Assembly (NCBI RefSeq): GCF_004359215.1
Contig: NC_090613.1
Span: forward strand, 2,620,967-2,684,966
Direction of reading: 5' to 3'
DNA from: Bremia lactucae
Lineage: Eukaryota > Oomycota > Peronosporomycetes > Peronosporales > Peronosporaceae
Length of the DNA: 64,000 nucleotides
The notes beneath the pieces were generated by a model. It was not told the origin of the DNA and did not search any database. It saw only the letters and a list, made by a program, of their open reading frames with translations. A program made the translations under genes and the position numbers. Of this stretch, positions 32,863 to 42,979 are shown one piece after another; position 1 is the first letter of the stretch; each line of letters opens with the position of its first letter.

Positions 32863-35000
32863 GTGTTCCTGCGAGAGCCATATGTAACTGATGTCGTGTC
32901 AGACGCAGTTGAGGGTGCGTTGACGGGATGCCAAACGTCACTAATTTTTACCCAGCTCGCGGAGACTGGAACAGTGAAAAGGGCAATGACAAGCAGTCGT
33001 GTGTCCCATAGTCCCACACAGAGCCGCAAGCCTGTGGCAGTAGACAGCGAGTTGACAGGAAGTCAAGCGTCGCATGAACCGACACAGTACCTAGAGCCTG
33101 GTGCGGTTGGAAGGGGTGCGTTAGCAAGGAGAGCAACGGCACCCACTTCCCAGTCAAAGGTCGTGGTGACTGGAAGAAAAACCACCCGACAGATTAAGGC
33201 GATCAAAGGCACGTCTAAACGAGTGACTTTTGGATCAGTTTCTGATAAAGAGGATGGGCCTTCGAACGAGGTGTTCGAGGCCGTCAAAGACGAAATTGCA
33301 GAAGCATCCTCAGTTGAGGTGTTCCGGCAAGTCTTTACATCTGCCGAGGAGATAGTAAATCTTCCGGAGATGTCGTGGGATCTGTTCCCTACCGAACTAA
33401 AGGTAGGAAAGATCCACGAAATAGTAACACCAGCTCCAGAAGAGAACTTGGTGGACTGTTGCTCGTCGTCCACAATGGACGAGAGCGTCCTAGAAACATA
33501 CAAAAAAAATCGGTTCGCTGCTCAAGGCAGGGATGCCTTGAGAGACAGTCCGTTCTTTGAGGTTCTGTGGAAACATCGCGATGTGTTCCCAGAAGAAGTG
33601 CCGTGCCGCCTACCAGCAGATAGGGGCATACGGCACGAAAAAGACCTTGAACCTGGCACCAAATATTGTGTGACCAGGCAATGGCCGTTGCCNNNNNNNN
33701 NNNNNNNNNNNNNNNNNNNNNNNNNNNNNNNNNNNNNNNNNNNNNNNNNNNNNNNNNNNNNNNNNNNNNNNNNNNNNNNNNNNNNNNNNNNNNNNNNNNN
33801 NNNNNNNNNNNNNNNNNNNNNNNNNNNNNNNNNNNNNNNNNNNNNNNNNNNNNNNNNNNNNNNNNNNNNNNNNNNNNNNNNNNNNNNNNNNNNNNNNNNN
33901 NNNNNNNNNNNNNNNNNNNNNNNNNNNNNNNNNNNNNNNNNNNNNNNNNNNNNNNNNNNNNNNNNNNNNNNNNNNNNNNNNNNNNNNNNNNNNNNNNNNN
34001 NNNNNNNNNNNNNNNNNNNNNNNNNNNNTACTATCAGGTACTCATGAGAGAGTCCGATGTAGCCAAAACGGCAGTAAGCACCCCAAGCGGTATGCTTTGG
34101 GAGTGGCTTGTGATGCCCCAAGGTTTGAAAAACGCACCAGCGACATTCAACCGAGTGGTGGCTCACGTGATGCGTCAGCACCGTGCCTACGCGCCTCATT
34201 ACTTTGACGATGTATTCGTGCATAGTAGGGCCGAGGACGGGCTGAGCGCAATAGAGTCGCACAAGCGTCATTTAGACGCTGTGTTGCAGACTTTAAAGGA
34301 CGCCCAATTGTACGTCAACTTGCAAAAGTGCGTCATAGGGGTCCCTGAGATACCTGTACTGGGCTGCATCGTTGGTACACATGGTGTACGAGCAGACCCA
34401 GACAAGGTAAAATCAGTAAAGGAATGGCCAATCCCACGGCATGTGAAGGATTTGCGCCAATTCCTAGGGCTCGCTAATTACTTGCATAAATATAGCAAGA
34501 ATTATGCGGAGCAAACTAAACCAGTATCTGACCCCCTAAAAAGGACACAGAATGGGTTTGATTAAAAGAACAAGAAGATGCGTTCACATCAGTGAAGCAA
34601 TCTCTTGTAGAGGCACCAGTCTTGGCATTGCCAGACGCGGATAAGCCCTTTAGCGTCGTCTGTGATGCAATTAATTTTGCAATCGGCAGCGCGCTCATGA
34701 GAAGATGACGACGGCGTTGCCTGCGTCATTTTTTATCAGTCCCGGCTTTTAAAAGCCGCGGAACTGGAGTACCCCGTGCATGACAAAGAGCTACTTCAAT
34801 AAAGTATGCGCTTGTCAAGTTTCGTGTGCACCTACTGGGCAACGAACCATTTGGGCTTATACGGATCACGCATCACTGCGGACCGCAATAAACTCACCGC
34901 ATCTCTGGCCTAGAATGGCGAGATGGCTTACATTCTTCTCATAATTTAATTCATAGTTGAATACAAGCCGGATAAGTGTGTCTAGTGCTAAAGCACAATT
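32863..35000 (+). pseudogene. RT and RNase H of the family B element
   Basis: A long frame, 32863-33692, holds the protease-RT linker with two ~35-residue repeats (SHSPTQSRKPVAVDSE; SHEPTQYLEPGAV), then SSSTMDESVL and HEKDLEPGTKYCVTRQWPL, the entry to RT. N cover 33693-34028. The frame resumes at 34029 with RT palm: MRESDVAKTAVSTPSGMLW, WLVMPQGLKNAPATFNR, catalytic YFDDVFVHSR (about 34200-34230), and QFLGLANYLHKYSKNY. A shift at about 34550 breaks it; RNase H (FSVVCDAINFAIGSAL, about 34650-34700) continues with several indels to about 35000. The deleted copy at 8457-9203 is better preserved in RNase H. Confidence 0.88.
33693..34028. other. Assembly gap (336 N)
   Basis: 336 N in the RT fingers. 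The length is a multiple of three and both sides fit the same RT frame, so the gap size is plausible. Confidence 0.95.
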
Positions 35001-35103
35001 TCAGCCGTCAACGTTGGCAGCCATGAAGGCATACCACGTGACGAGCTCATTAGCCCCTAAAATAAAAGAGAGCTAAAGTCAGGACGACCATTGTAGCCTG
35101 CTG

Positions 35104-36159
35104 TTGGATCACTTTGGTGGACGAAAGGTAACCCTTTCGTCGAATCTGAAAGCAAAGCTAAATCGCTTTAGCTACAGCGATGGCCTGTTATGGCATCAGC
35201 TGTCATCTTGTGATCCCTTGATAATCTATGTGCCTCATGATATAGATCTCAAGCTGATGATCTTTCACGAGCTCCATGATGCGCCATCTAGTGGGCATCT
35301 GGGCCGTGAAAAGACATTCTTACGAGTGTCGGAGGCCTTTTGGTGGCCAGACCAATAAAAATGGGTGGCCAACTATATTCGCTCTTGAAAACAGTGTCCG
35401 CGGATCAAGCTTGCACCGACCAGCAGTGCGCAGCCGCTACCGCTTCTAACCTACTGTTGGAAGTCAGTAAGCCTGAACTTCATGTTTGGCATGCCGCTCG
35501 ATCATAAGGGCCGGACGGGGCTCGTCGTCTTTGTAGACAGACTGAGCAAAGTTGTGCATTTATTACAACGTAAAACATCGATCACAGACAAGGAGGCAGC
35601 TCTCTTGTTTCTGGATCATGTATACCGACTACACGAGATACCCGAGTCCATAGTATCGGACCAGGGTCCACGTTTTACGTCTGCTTTTTGGTAACATGTG
35701 TTTGAGCTGCTAGATAGCAAGCTCCACATGTCGACCGGAGATAATCCCCAGACCAATGGCCAAACAGAACGTGCCAATCGAGTCGTGGTGGATGTCTTAC
35801 GCACTATGGCAACTCCCAAAGAATGGAGCAAGCAATTGCCCTTTGTGGAGTTCGCTATAAATAACAGTGTCCACGCCAGTACGGGTAACACATCGTTTTA
35901 TATTAACAAACTGCGCCATCCTCGGACGCCAGTCTCGTTTGTGCGCAGCCCAGGTCTAAGTGGGGGAGGAGGGGCCCTCACTATGCTCGGTGCGAAAGAG
36001 GGACATAATTTCGTCAATATGACGATGACCCGCGAGGATATCATCTCAACGACAGAAACTTGCCCTAGTGACCCAGCCAGTTTAGCAGTGGTCAATAAAA
36101 CTACGTCTTATGACCGACCTCTCGGCGGTATCATAGGCGAGTTTGATGCTAAATCGTAA
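35104..36159 (+). pseudogene. Integrase of the family B element
   Basis: The zinc-binding N-terminus (35104-35358: IFHELHDAPSSGHLGREKTF) ends at a stop before its Cys pair. The core resumes at 35482-35694 (VFVDRLSKVVHLL; second Asp in VSDQGPRFTS), then after a stop at 35692-35694 continues 35698-36159 with the Glu in NGQTERANRVV and FAINNSVHASTGNTSFY. The first catalytic Asp position reads Asn (SLNFMFGMP), and two stops split the domain, so it is dead. Confidence 0.88.
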
Positions 36160-36359
36160 GCGAGGCTCAACGCTTTGTGGATGAGCGATTAGCTATCACA
36201 CGAAAAGTCCGTGACGCAATGGCAAGCGCACAAGACAAGCAAAAAGAATACGCGGACCGAACGGTCGCAAAAATAATGAACGCTTTAGAGTGGGTCAAAA
36301 GAAATATTAGGCACTGCTACTCTCCATAAAAATCTAATTTCTGTATTACCTGGTGGTAC

Positions 36360-37070
36360 TACAAAGTTGTTACCGCGTTTCATTGGGCTCTTTACGGTGG
36401 TGGAAAAGGTTGGAGACCAAAAATATAGGCTCACCCTTCCTTCGTATATGAAGACGCACCCCGTATTTTACTTGGGTCGTCTGAAACGGTATGTAGACCC
36501 CAATGAGGTCACATATCCAAAGAGACCGATGGTGACGCCGACTGTGAGTCGAGCGTCGTTCGGGTGAGGAGACGGAGAAGGCGAAAAACTATTAGCCGAC
36601 CGACTCCTCCCACCACAAAGAGGACTCGGAGAGTGAGAGACACCACGCGAGTAACGCGGATTCCTCAGCATTATGCTCCAAGCGAGTCTTCAGGAGTTCA
36701 AAACGCTGACGAGCTTTCGCTCGGACATCATAAAGATCCGAGGTCAGTCGCGGGACTTAACCCTCGAGATCCGCAATACGTCGTTCAGCAGCGCTTAACG
36801 CCTGCGACTGAGCGGACGAAGGCAAGGCAGCCGCGAGTAGGTGAGCGAGATAGCCACTCCTATCGGGCGCCCCCTGCACTGATGGATGCGGGTGGGAAAC
36901 AACGGTTCTTTGTTGAAAGGTTGCTTGCCCACCGCTCCGTGAGGCAAAGGTATCAGATCCTCGTCCAATGGAGAGGTTACTTGGAGAATTTAAGCCTTAG
37001 GAACCGATCGCTACCCTACGTATTGATGTGCCCGGCTTGGTGGCTGCCTATGAAAAGGAGCACCAGCTGA
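36360..37070 (+). pseudogene. Integrase tail (GPF/Y-like) and chromodomain, family B
   Basis: 36367-36567 contains LPRFIGLFTVVEKVGDQKYR and LPSYMKTHPVFYLGRLKRY, the GPF/Y-type module that follows the integrase core in chromoviruses. The next frame, 36564-37070, has an Arg/Ser/Pro-rich linker and a chromodomain QRFFVERLLAHRSVRQRYQI then LVQWRGYLEN (about 36900-36990). The usual aromatic cage residues near the Trp-rich end are disturbed after WRGY. The chromodomain is thought to guide insertion into marked chromatin. The opposite strand is occupied by the antisense frame. Confidence 0.8.
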
Positions 37071-37972
37071 GGCCGCTTCGCTAGTCTCAAATGGACTAGC
37101 AGAAGCAGCGTTGTGAGAAGAAACAGGGGGTACAGTACCGCCCATGATTTCTTTCACAGGCAAGCGGGCGAAATTAATTCGCTGCGTCCGCTGTTTCATC
37201 ACATCGGAATGCGGATGAATGTGGCGCGTGAATTCCGCCTCGTATTGGTCGGGCGTTTCAGTTGAACGCAACACGACCGGGATCGAGAAAATACCCCAAG
37301 CGATTTCCCTGAGCCTTGCATGATTTAAAGACGCCACAATATTTATGTGCGTCTAGCATAGCGCGCACTAGGAGCGACGCTCTTGGCCTGTTTAAACGAG
37401 GACATTTAGATGGAGTGGACATCAGTGATATGTTACCCGTCACATAGCCACGTTCAAAAGAGCTTGTGACACCGACTGAACACGTTAACGTGTCGTTGGC
37501 GGAGCTTTAGGCAGAATCCTCTATGTCAGAACCATTATGAATCATGGTGTGAGCACGAGGCGTTGTGGTTTTACCCAACGAAGAAGCGGCCTCGCCTTTA
37601 TGGGCAGCGCTCTCATTAATGGTCGCTGCGTTATCCAGCGCAGACGACGAGACAGCATTCGTAAATGTTGCTGTCTCCGTGTTGTGAGCAATGAGAAAAG
37701 TTTAGATGGACAATAATGCGCATCATCCTTCCTCATTAGCTCGTTGTCCGCATCACTACTATGAGGTGACGGCAATGGTGTTGACTCATTGTTCTCACTG
37801 TTAAAGTGGGATGGATCGTTAAGCCCTGTTAACGCGACAGCAGCAGTAGCTGTTGGCGTTTTGGCTAAGGCATTGGACGCTGCCGGCGTGTTAACGCGGC
37901 GCGTGCGCTTTGCGCGAGGTTGAGTGGGCGTCTACGCAGACGACCCACCAACGTGGCCCCTTTAGTTGGCAT
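36592..37972 (-). pseudogene. Antisense ORF of family B with C-terminal coiled coil
   Basis: Minus-strand frame of about 460 codons, opposite to gag-pol. ATG at 37970-37972 lies about 130 bp inside the 3' LTR. Open pieces in order: a Ser/Thr/Pro-rich start, SPHSSDADNELMRKDD (about 37770), then 37443-37258 (ISLMSTPSKCPRL; GYFLDPGRVAFN), 37337-37011 (QYEAEFTRHIHPHSD; RINFARLPVKEIMGG), and 36850-36594 with AAERRIADLEG and LTSDLYDVRAKARQRFELLK, a predicted coiled coil, ending at TAA 36592-36594. Three or more frameshifts and one internal stop are needed to join the pieces. The first ~540 bp match the copy at 9204-9746. The distal third overlaps the chromodomain and linker. Function unknown. Confidence 0.6.
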
Positions 37973-38099
37973 CTTTGGCGCCGTGTATAAAAACGCAGGT
38001 CGCTCGAGTGTCTGAGAGAAGTAGCAGCGCGTCAAGCAGCTCGCAGTTCTTCCTTCGTCTTTGAAGAATTTTAAATGTAAATTCGTTCTTAAAGGATAA

Positions 38100-38605
38100 C
38101 GTAACGGGCTAAAGTTGCCCTAATGTTACACAGTCCCCATTAAGTAATCTTGGTGTACTTAAGGGGAAGATCAATTACTTAAATAAAGTAATTTGACCCA
38201 GCACTCGGGTGTGGCTCACATTGTGACCAACACTTGTGTATGTGATGCACATAGGTGCATCGCATTAGGAGGGATGACAGCTAGCGTCATCCGTTACGCG
38301 AGATGTCTAGAAAGATATGCTCGCAATACATATTATTGTTATCTACAGAGATGACATTTTTTTTGGTAAAAATTGGTCTTTATATTTAATGCGATAAAAT
38401 ATAAATCAGTCTGAAAACTACTTAGTCGGATCACCGCTCCCGTGACGACACTTTACTAGAGTACTTAGTGCGTTAGGTGAGGTCGCTAAGGTGCCCACCA
38501 CAACTAACTCAATGCACGCAAGAAAAGATGGTCTAACCGCTTCCTCGCTGTGCTAGGGTGTGTGTCTAAGTAGAGCGTGGCCGCATCAAGACGTGCCTGC
38601 CTACA
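38100..38605 (+). repeat. 3' LTR of the family B element
   Basis: 506 bp ending CCTGCCTACA, starting CGTAACGGGC (first base T replaced by C). A short purine tract (AAAGGA, 38091-38096) precedes it. Flanked outside by ACGCC. Confidence 0.9.
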
Positions 38606-38610
38606 ACGCC

Positions 38611-39347
38611 CATTCAGATGCAGACAGGCGGACAACGACAGCGACCTCTATGACTAATGACAAACGTTGCCCATGACAGCTATTTAAGTATTCAATATTT
38701 AGACTGCTCGTTTACTATAATTTGCGTGCTGTTACAGAACTTATGCAAATGCTTACCCCAAGCTGACGTATAATATAGTTTCGTTGTCATAGCATATATT
38801 GTTGTGCTACGATGCTTTTTTTCTTTGGCATAAGTTGTCATAGCATATATTGTTGTGCTACGATGCTCTTTTTTCTCTCAGATTTATTACGAATTCATTA
38901 CTACTCGAGTGAGCACTTCAAAAACGCATTTTCCTAAAGTAATCCTAATTATTTTCCACTCGTGCATGTTTTGCAATAATATTCAGCTTGCACCAATGGG
39001 CCATTGGATGAAAATATCAATTAAGCAGAGTTCTTGACCAATGGGAGTTTGGAAGAACTACTCGGAGTCCCATGTGCGTTTTACGCCACTTATCAAATTA
39101 ATGTATCAAATAGCAGATGTATAGCCATTACTTTGACTAGAAGGTCACTTTGGAGCAATTTAACGTGCTACCATCCGATCTGGCTAATCAGATAATAGAC
39201 ATTGGGGTTGTCAGTTGCCGTTAGGGGCGTTTCTTGAGGTCACATCCTTGTTATCGCAACGATTCAATAGCCCTCCTTATAGCTGTGTTTATAATCTCAA
39301 CAAAGTTGCCACGGACCGCTACCGCAAATAATTATCAAGTCACTAAA
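38611..39347. other. No gene seen; 51-bp tandem duplication
   Basis: AT-rich spacer between retroelements. 38783-38816 (GTTGTCATAGCATATATTGT...GATGCT) is repeated exactly at 38834-38867, a period of 51 bp. No coding potential recognised. Confidence 0.6.
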
Positions 39348-39776
39348 TGTAACGGGGTGTATCGTTACATGAAATTAACACTTAAGGTCGTTAATCAATA
39401 TATTATCATAAAGGTAGATAATATTATCGTTTATAGTAATATTCGGATAGCTTATCCATTTATAGGCATAGACCATTATATCTACTTGCTTCGCTGTCCA
39501 GTCAGCACTGGACGCGCGCAAAGTGAGAGACAGATACGACTCTATTACATCTTCTGTATTAGTGAATAATTAGGTTTGTATTAAATAGATAGAAACAGAA
39601 GAACTTAATTATAATAAATACAGTTTACTTTTAACCCTCTTTATCGCAAGTGTTTTAAAGAGAGTCTCCCCCTGCACCTACTAGTGTACGTGAAGTGACG
39701 CGAGGCACTACTCGCACTGAAGCAGTGCGAAGTGGACTTGTACTGAAGCAGTACAAGTCGGCAGTGCCCCATCACA
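39348..39776 (+). repeat. LTR of family D (5' LTR)
   Basis: 429 bp, TGTAACGGGGTGTATCG to CCCATCACA, collinear with 7247-7676. The primer site is slightly decayed (TCTGGTAGGAAGTTGCAGTCC, core TGGTAG). Confidence 0.88.
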
Positions 39777-40681
39777 TCTGGTAGGAAGTTGCAGTCCATC
39801 CAACATCCACGGTTCTCTCATCTAACATAGACATTTTAGATGAAAATGGAAATACGCATCACGTTTCGCGTGATAGCTACTCCTTTCTAAGTGACATGGA
39901 AAGGAGTGCGGTCGAACGAATGAGTTCGACAATAGGGAATGATGCCATCTTGGCCATGCTGTCCGGTTTGGACAGAGATACCCTGCATTCAGCCATCGCC
40001 AAGTTCATACATCATTCACTTGACGAGGCGATTGAGAGGGTAGCCTTGCTTAATCAGCAAGGCTCTTAACAGGCAGAACTGTTGAGGTTACAGCAGGTAC
40101 AGACCCCTGTACCTAGGATGACGCACACGGGTCGTTCGAAACCTTAAAGATCGACATCTCTAAGTATTGGGAGTCGAAAAAGACTCCCTCTTAAGATTGT
40201 TTGTCGAGTTGGACGATGCCATAAAGGCTCATCACATCGTCGACGAGCAAACGCAATTCGCATTGCTCAATCAAATTTGGCAGGTTGTGTCAGAACTTGA
40301 ACACTAGGCATAAGCGTGATGTTCACGCTTATGCCCAAAACATACGACTCTTAGCGAGCTGTATACGAACAACCCAGTTCGTAAACACACGTTGATTACG
40401 GTGTTCGTGCAAGGTCTTACGGATGGTCCCGTGAAGACCCACCTTTTCCGCTTGGAACTGGATACGCTTGAAGAAGCAATACACGTTGCGGAACAGGACT
40501 TTAGCTTGAGACAGGCTCAAGCTAGTTCCTCATCGTATCGTCCTCCAAGACGATACGAGCTGGGATTTTCAGAACCTATGGACCTCGCTTTTCGAACAAT
40601 AAGCGATTGCAAAAATGCAATCGCTGTCAAAGTTAGGTCACTACGCTCATGAGTGTAGTGCCCCACGCCCAGTACCGAGAG
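39777..40681 (+). pseudogene. gag: Ty3/gypsy gag (family D), broken and truncated
   Basis: Gag beside its D LTR. LAMLSGLDRDTLHSAIAKF (about 39950-40005) and LEEVQTPV-like sequence match 7849-8070. An amber stop replaces a Gln codon at about 40066. GRSETLKIDISK (about 40128-40165) begins the core. DVHAYAQNIRLLASC (40318-40365) and the open frame 40392-40652 (ITVFVQGLTDGPVKTHLFRLE; EEAIHVAEQDFSLRQAQA) give the gag C-terminal half. It stops at 40681, where the minus-oriented F element begins; no continuation was found beyond 48463, so the F element may not be a simple insertion into it. Confidence 0.78.
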
Positions 40682-41212
40682 TGTAGCGGAGCTACCCCGC
40701 TCCTAAAGTCAGATAAAGACTTTTAGACTCAAAGAGTCTCTTGGTTCTTTTGAACTAATGGGTTTAACAACTCAGGGAGTCGAGCAGCTACAAAAGCTGA
40801 ATAAATCCTAGTTCAAGGGATTCAGGGATTCGTAGAACCAAGTGGCAACTAGTGCCCAAAAGTATATACCTTAGTAACGCTTCTATCTCTTCCAGATCAA
40901 TGCGCAAGCCTTAGGAAGGCACTTAACGCTTTAAGATCAAAAGAGGAACTGCACTTTATCTAACTATCTAAACAAACACCTTAACCTAGCTAATTAAATA
41001 GGTTTCAGCCGCCAGATTTATATCTGGCTTTTTGTCATGCGTCTCGCACGCTGGTTCTTGCCAGCGTGCGAGACGCATGACTTAAAATTTACATATTAAG
41101 AATAGGAGAAAGGGGTATATTATCCATATATATATACCCTTTTATCCTATTTTTAAAAATAGGTAAATGTACCACAAGAACGGTTTCTCGAACCGATGTG
41201 TGCCCCATTACA
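40682..41212 (-). repeat. 3' LTR of the family F element
   Basis: 531 bp, about 55 bp longer than the partner LTR mainly because of a perfect hairpin at 41034-41081. Ends TGTAGCGGAGC (40682) and CCCCATTACA (41212) on plus. Confidence 0.9.
41034..41081. repeat. Perfect 21-bp hairpin inside one LTR
   Basis: GTCATGCGTCTCGCACGCTGG (41034-41054, one base over the quoting limit avoided by reading arm 41035-41054) pairs perfectly with 41061-41081 around the 6-base loop TTCTTG. It is absent from the partner LTR at 47988-48463 and from the F LTR at 2723-3205. Confidence 0.92.
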
Positions 41213-41338
41213 CCCTCCCCGTCAGACTGTTGACACCGTGTGACAACATTCGCTTCATTTCCTCTTTAAGGTTGGAACCCAAACAGCTAACCGTTAAGTT
41301 GTGTTTTTCTTTCCTTTGTCTCATGTCAATCAAGCGTG

Positions 41339-42540
41339 AGTCACAGACTCATAGCACCTTCCTCGACGATGACGGAATGGTCGACTTTGAAAGTCACTCC
41401 CATCAGAGAGAAAGAGAAAGAGCGTCATTCTCTCACGCCTTCTCCTCCGAATGAACGTCGGCGGGCCCCGAATCCGTTCTCAGAACGTGGTGCCGCTGAT
41501 GTCTTAACAGCATTGAGCAGGACACGGGACCCTGATCCCAACATCATTACGAATCCGCTCGATAAAGAGCGGAAAATCTTCGTAGAGATAAAAGCTCGTC
41601 GTCGAGCTGCCGAGCTAGCGAATGCTAAAGCTCATAGTGAATATAGATATACTCCGCTTTGTGCGGACGAGTGTCTCAAAGCGATAGCGGGTCATAGCTT
41701 GGCCATCTGGATATCCGGGGACGTAGCGAGAACGCCAGAGGAGATCGCTGCTCGCGACGCGCTTCATGAGCGATACCTTATGCCAAAGGTCATGACGCGA
41801 AGTCAAAATCTGATACGTTTACGTGATCATGCCCATGTGGTTTCGGTGACCTTTATGAGGGAAATTCCGATCGTTTTGTTTCCAAACGAAACAAAAAGTG
41901 ATAACTAAGTCTCATCTGAGAACTGGGTCCATCGGGCCCGTCGCCTCCGCAATATTTGGAATATCAGAGTCTGCGGATGTGGCTGATGTTCGTTTGGAAC
42001 GGAAGGTTCTCTTCGATTTTGCCAAGCTTAAGACCAAATACCAGTTACGTTCGGCATTTATGCCACAAAACGAAGAAAGGTCTAGCCGATATATTGTAGT
42101 GCTTCGGTTGACCGTAAAACCACGGATCGAAGCCGCGCTGAGGCTATAGATCCACCTAATCCCACGTCTACTGGTGGGAAGCGTCGTTTGACGCGAGATG
42201 ACCCTGAGCTTGGCGCTCAAAACATCAACGGCGTACGGGCAATCTTGCCGAAGAGGTACCTCAAACTCCCAAGTGTTTTCAGAAGAGGGGTACCCTAGCC
42301 ACTTCAACAGATACTGGCATTGGCCCTTACGATGACGTCGCCTTAAAATTTTCTCCACGTGAAATTGAAGGCCCCCCCCCCGCGCATCAAGCAGCGCGGG
42401 AGGGGCCCGAAATCTCGGCTGAGGCATTTGATGCTCTAAAGCACGAGGTGCAACTTCTTCGTGAGGTCTTTGCTCGGGTTGAGACTCCTTTGAGGCGGTT
42501 CAGAACCGTTTTTCGCTGCTGGAAGGCAACAACCTCGTTT
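41339..42540 (+). pseudogene. Antisense ORF of family F with C-terminal coiled coil
   Basis: Plus-strand frame opposite to the minus-oriented F gag-pol. The longest open piece, 41336-41908, carries 190 codons: a Ser/Arg/Glu-rich start, ERGAADVL, ANAKAHSEYRYTPLC, EEIAARDALHERY, MPKVMTRSQNLIRLRDHA. The next piece, 41898-42149, has KVLFDFAKLKTK and FMPQNEERSS. After a shift the frame crosses the chromodomain on the other strand and ends with ALKHEVQLLREVFARVE and FEAVQNRFSLLEGNN (about 42425-42535), a coiled-coil pattern, at TGA 42540-42542. The order matches the second F copy (1551-2660). Three frame changes are needed. Between 41339 and 42190 the opposite strand has no known pol domain, so conservation there is not explained by pol. 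Confidence 0.62.
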
Positions 42541-42790
42541 GAAGGGCCAGATGGTCATCCTGGTGGGGATGCAGCAATCTGTAGCACGACCGCCTGTCTC
42601 GGCTTAAGCGCCTTCAAGTACACAAGGGAAGGGTCCCGATATGTCTTAAGGAAGCCAACGAAAAACACTGGGTGTGTTCGCAGCTTGCTAGGAAGGTTTA
42701 GCGTGACGACCGTAAAATGGTCAATAAAGCGCGGGCACAATAAGGTCTTGAAGACGGCAAAAAGTAAGCTAGTAGGTAAGTTTTAGCGTT
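42190..42790 (-). pseudogene. Chromodomain and integrase tail of family F
   Basis: Minus strand: CPRFIDHFTVVT then LPSKLRTHPVFFVGFLKTY (42740-42600), the GPF/Y-like module, followed after a shift by the frame 42427-41912 whose first part is a chromodomain: RFRAPPALLDARGGGLQFHV, EKILRRRHRKGQCQYLLKWL, GYPSSENTWEFEVPLRQDC. Compared with chromodomain families, the WLGYP-x-ENTWE core is well kept. A run of ten C at about 42366-42375 lies at its start. Confidence 0.8.
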
Positions 42791-42979
42791 TAATGAACTC
42801 GATCCCCGACTATATAAGAATTAATACAGCTTCTGCCTTTTGCATCTGCTTATTCGTTTTGTTTGTCTTGGCTTTCAGCCATGGTGTCCCTTACAAGTCT
42901 TAAGACACTAAATCGCGTCGCGATATACTCGCTTACTTATTTCCGAATGGTAACAGGGCTGATGTCAGCAAGCATATCG

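Larger units (their letters stand above)
30712..38605 (+). mobile_element. Ty3/gypsy chromovirus, family B, nearly complete
   Basis: 7.9-kb element with LTRs 30712-31242 and 38100-38605 and a 5-bp target duplication ACGCC (30707-30711 and 38606-38610). Order: LTR, primer site, gag, protease, RT, RNase H, integrase, chromodomain, antisense frame, LTR. It is inserted in an older LTR-like sequence. Pol is broken in several places, and 336 N cover part of RT, so it is non-autonomous as assembled. Confidence 0.93.

Noticed and set aside
33522..34271. Long frames spanning the 336-N gap
   Set aside because: Open only because N has no stop codons; real RT sequence on the plus strand explains both sides.
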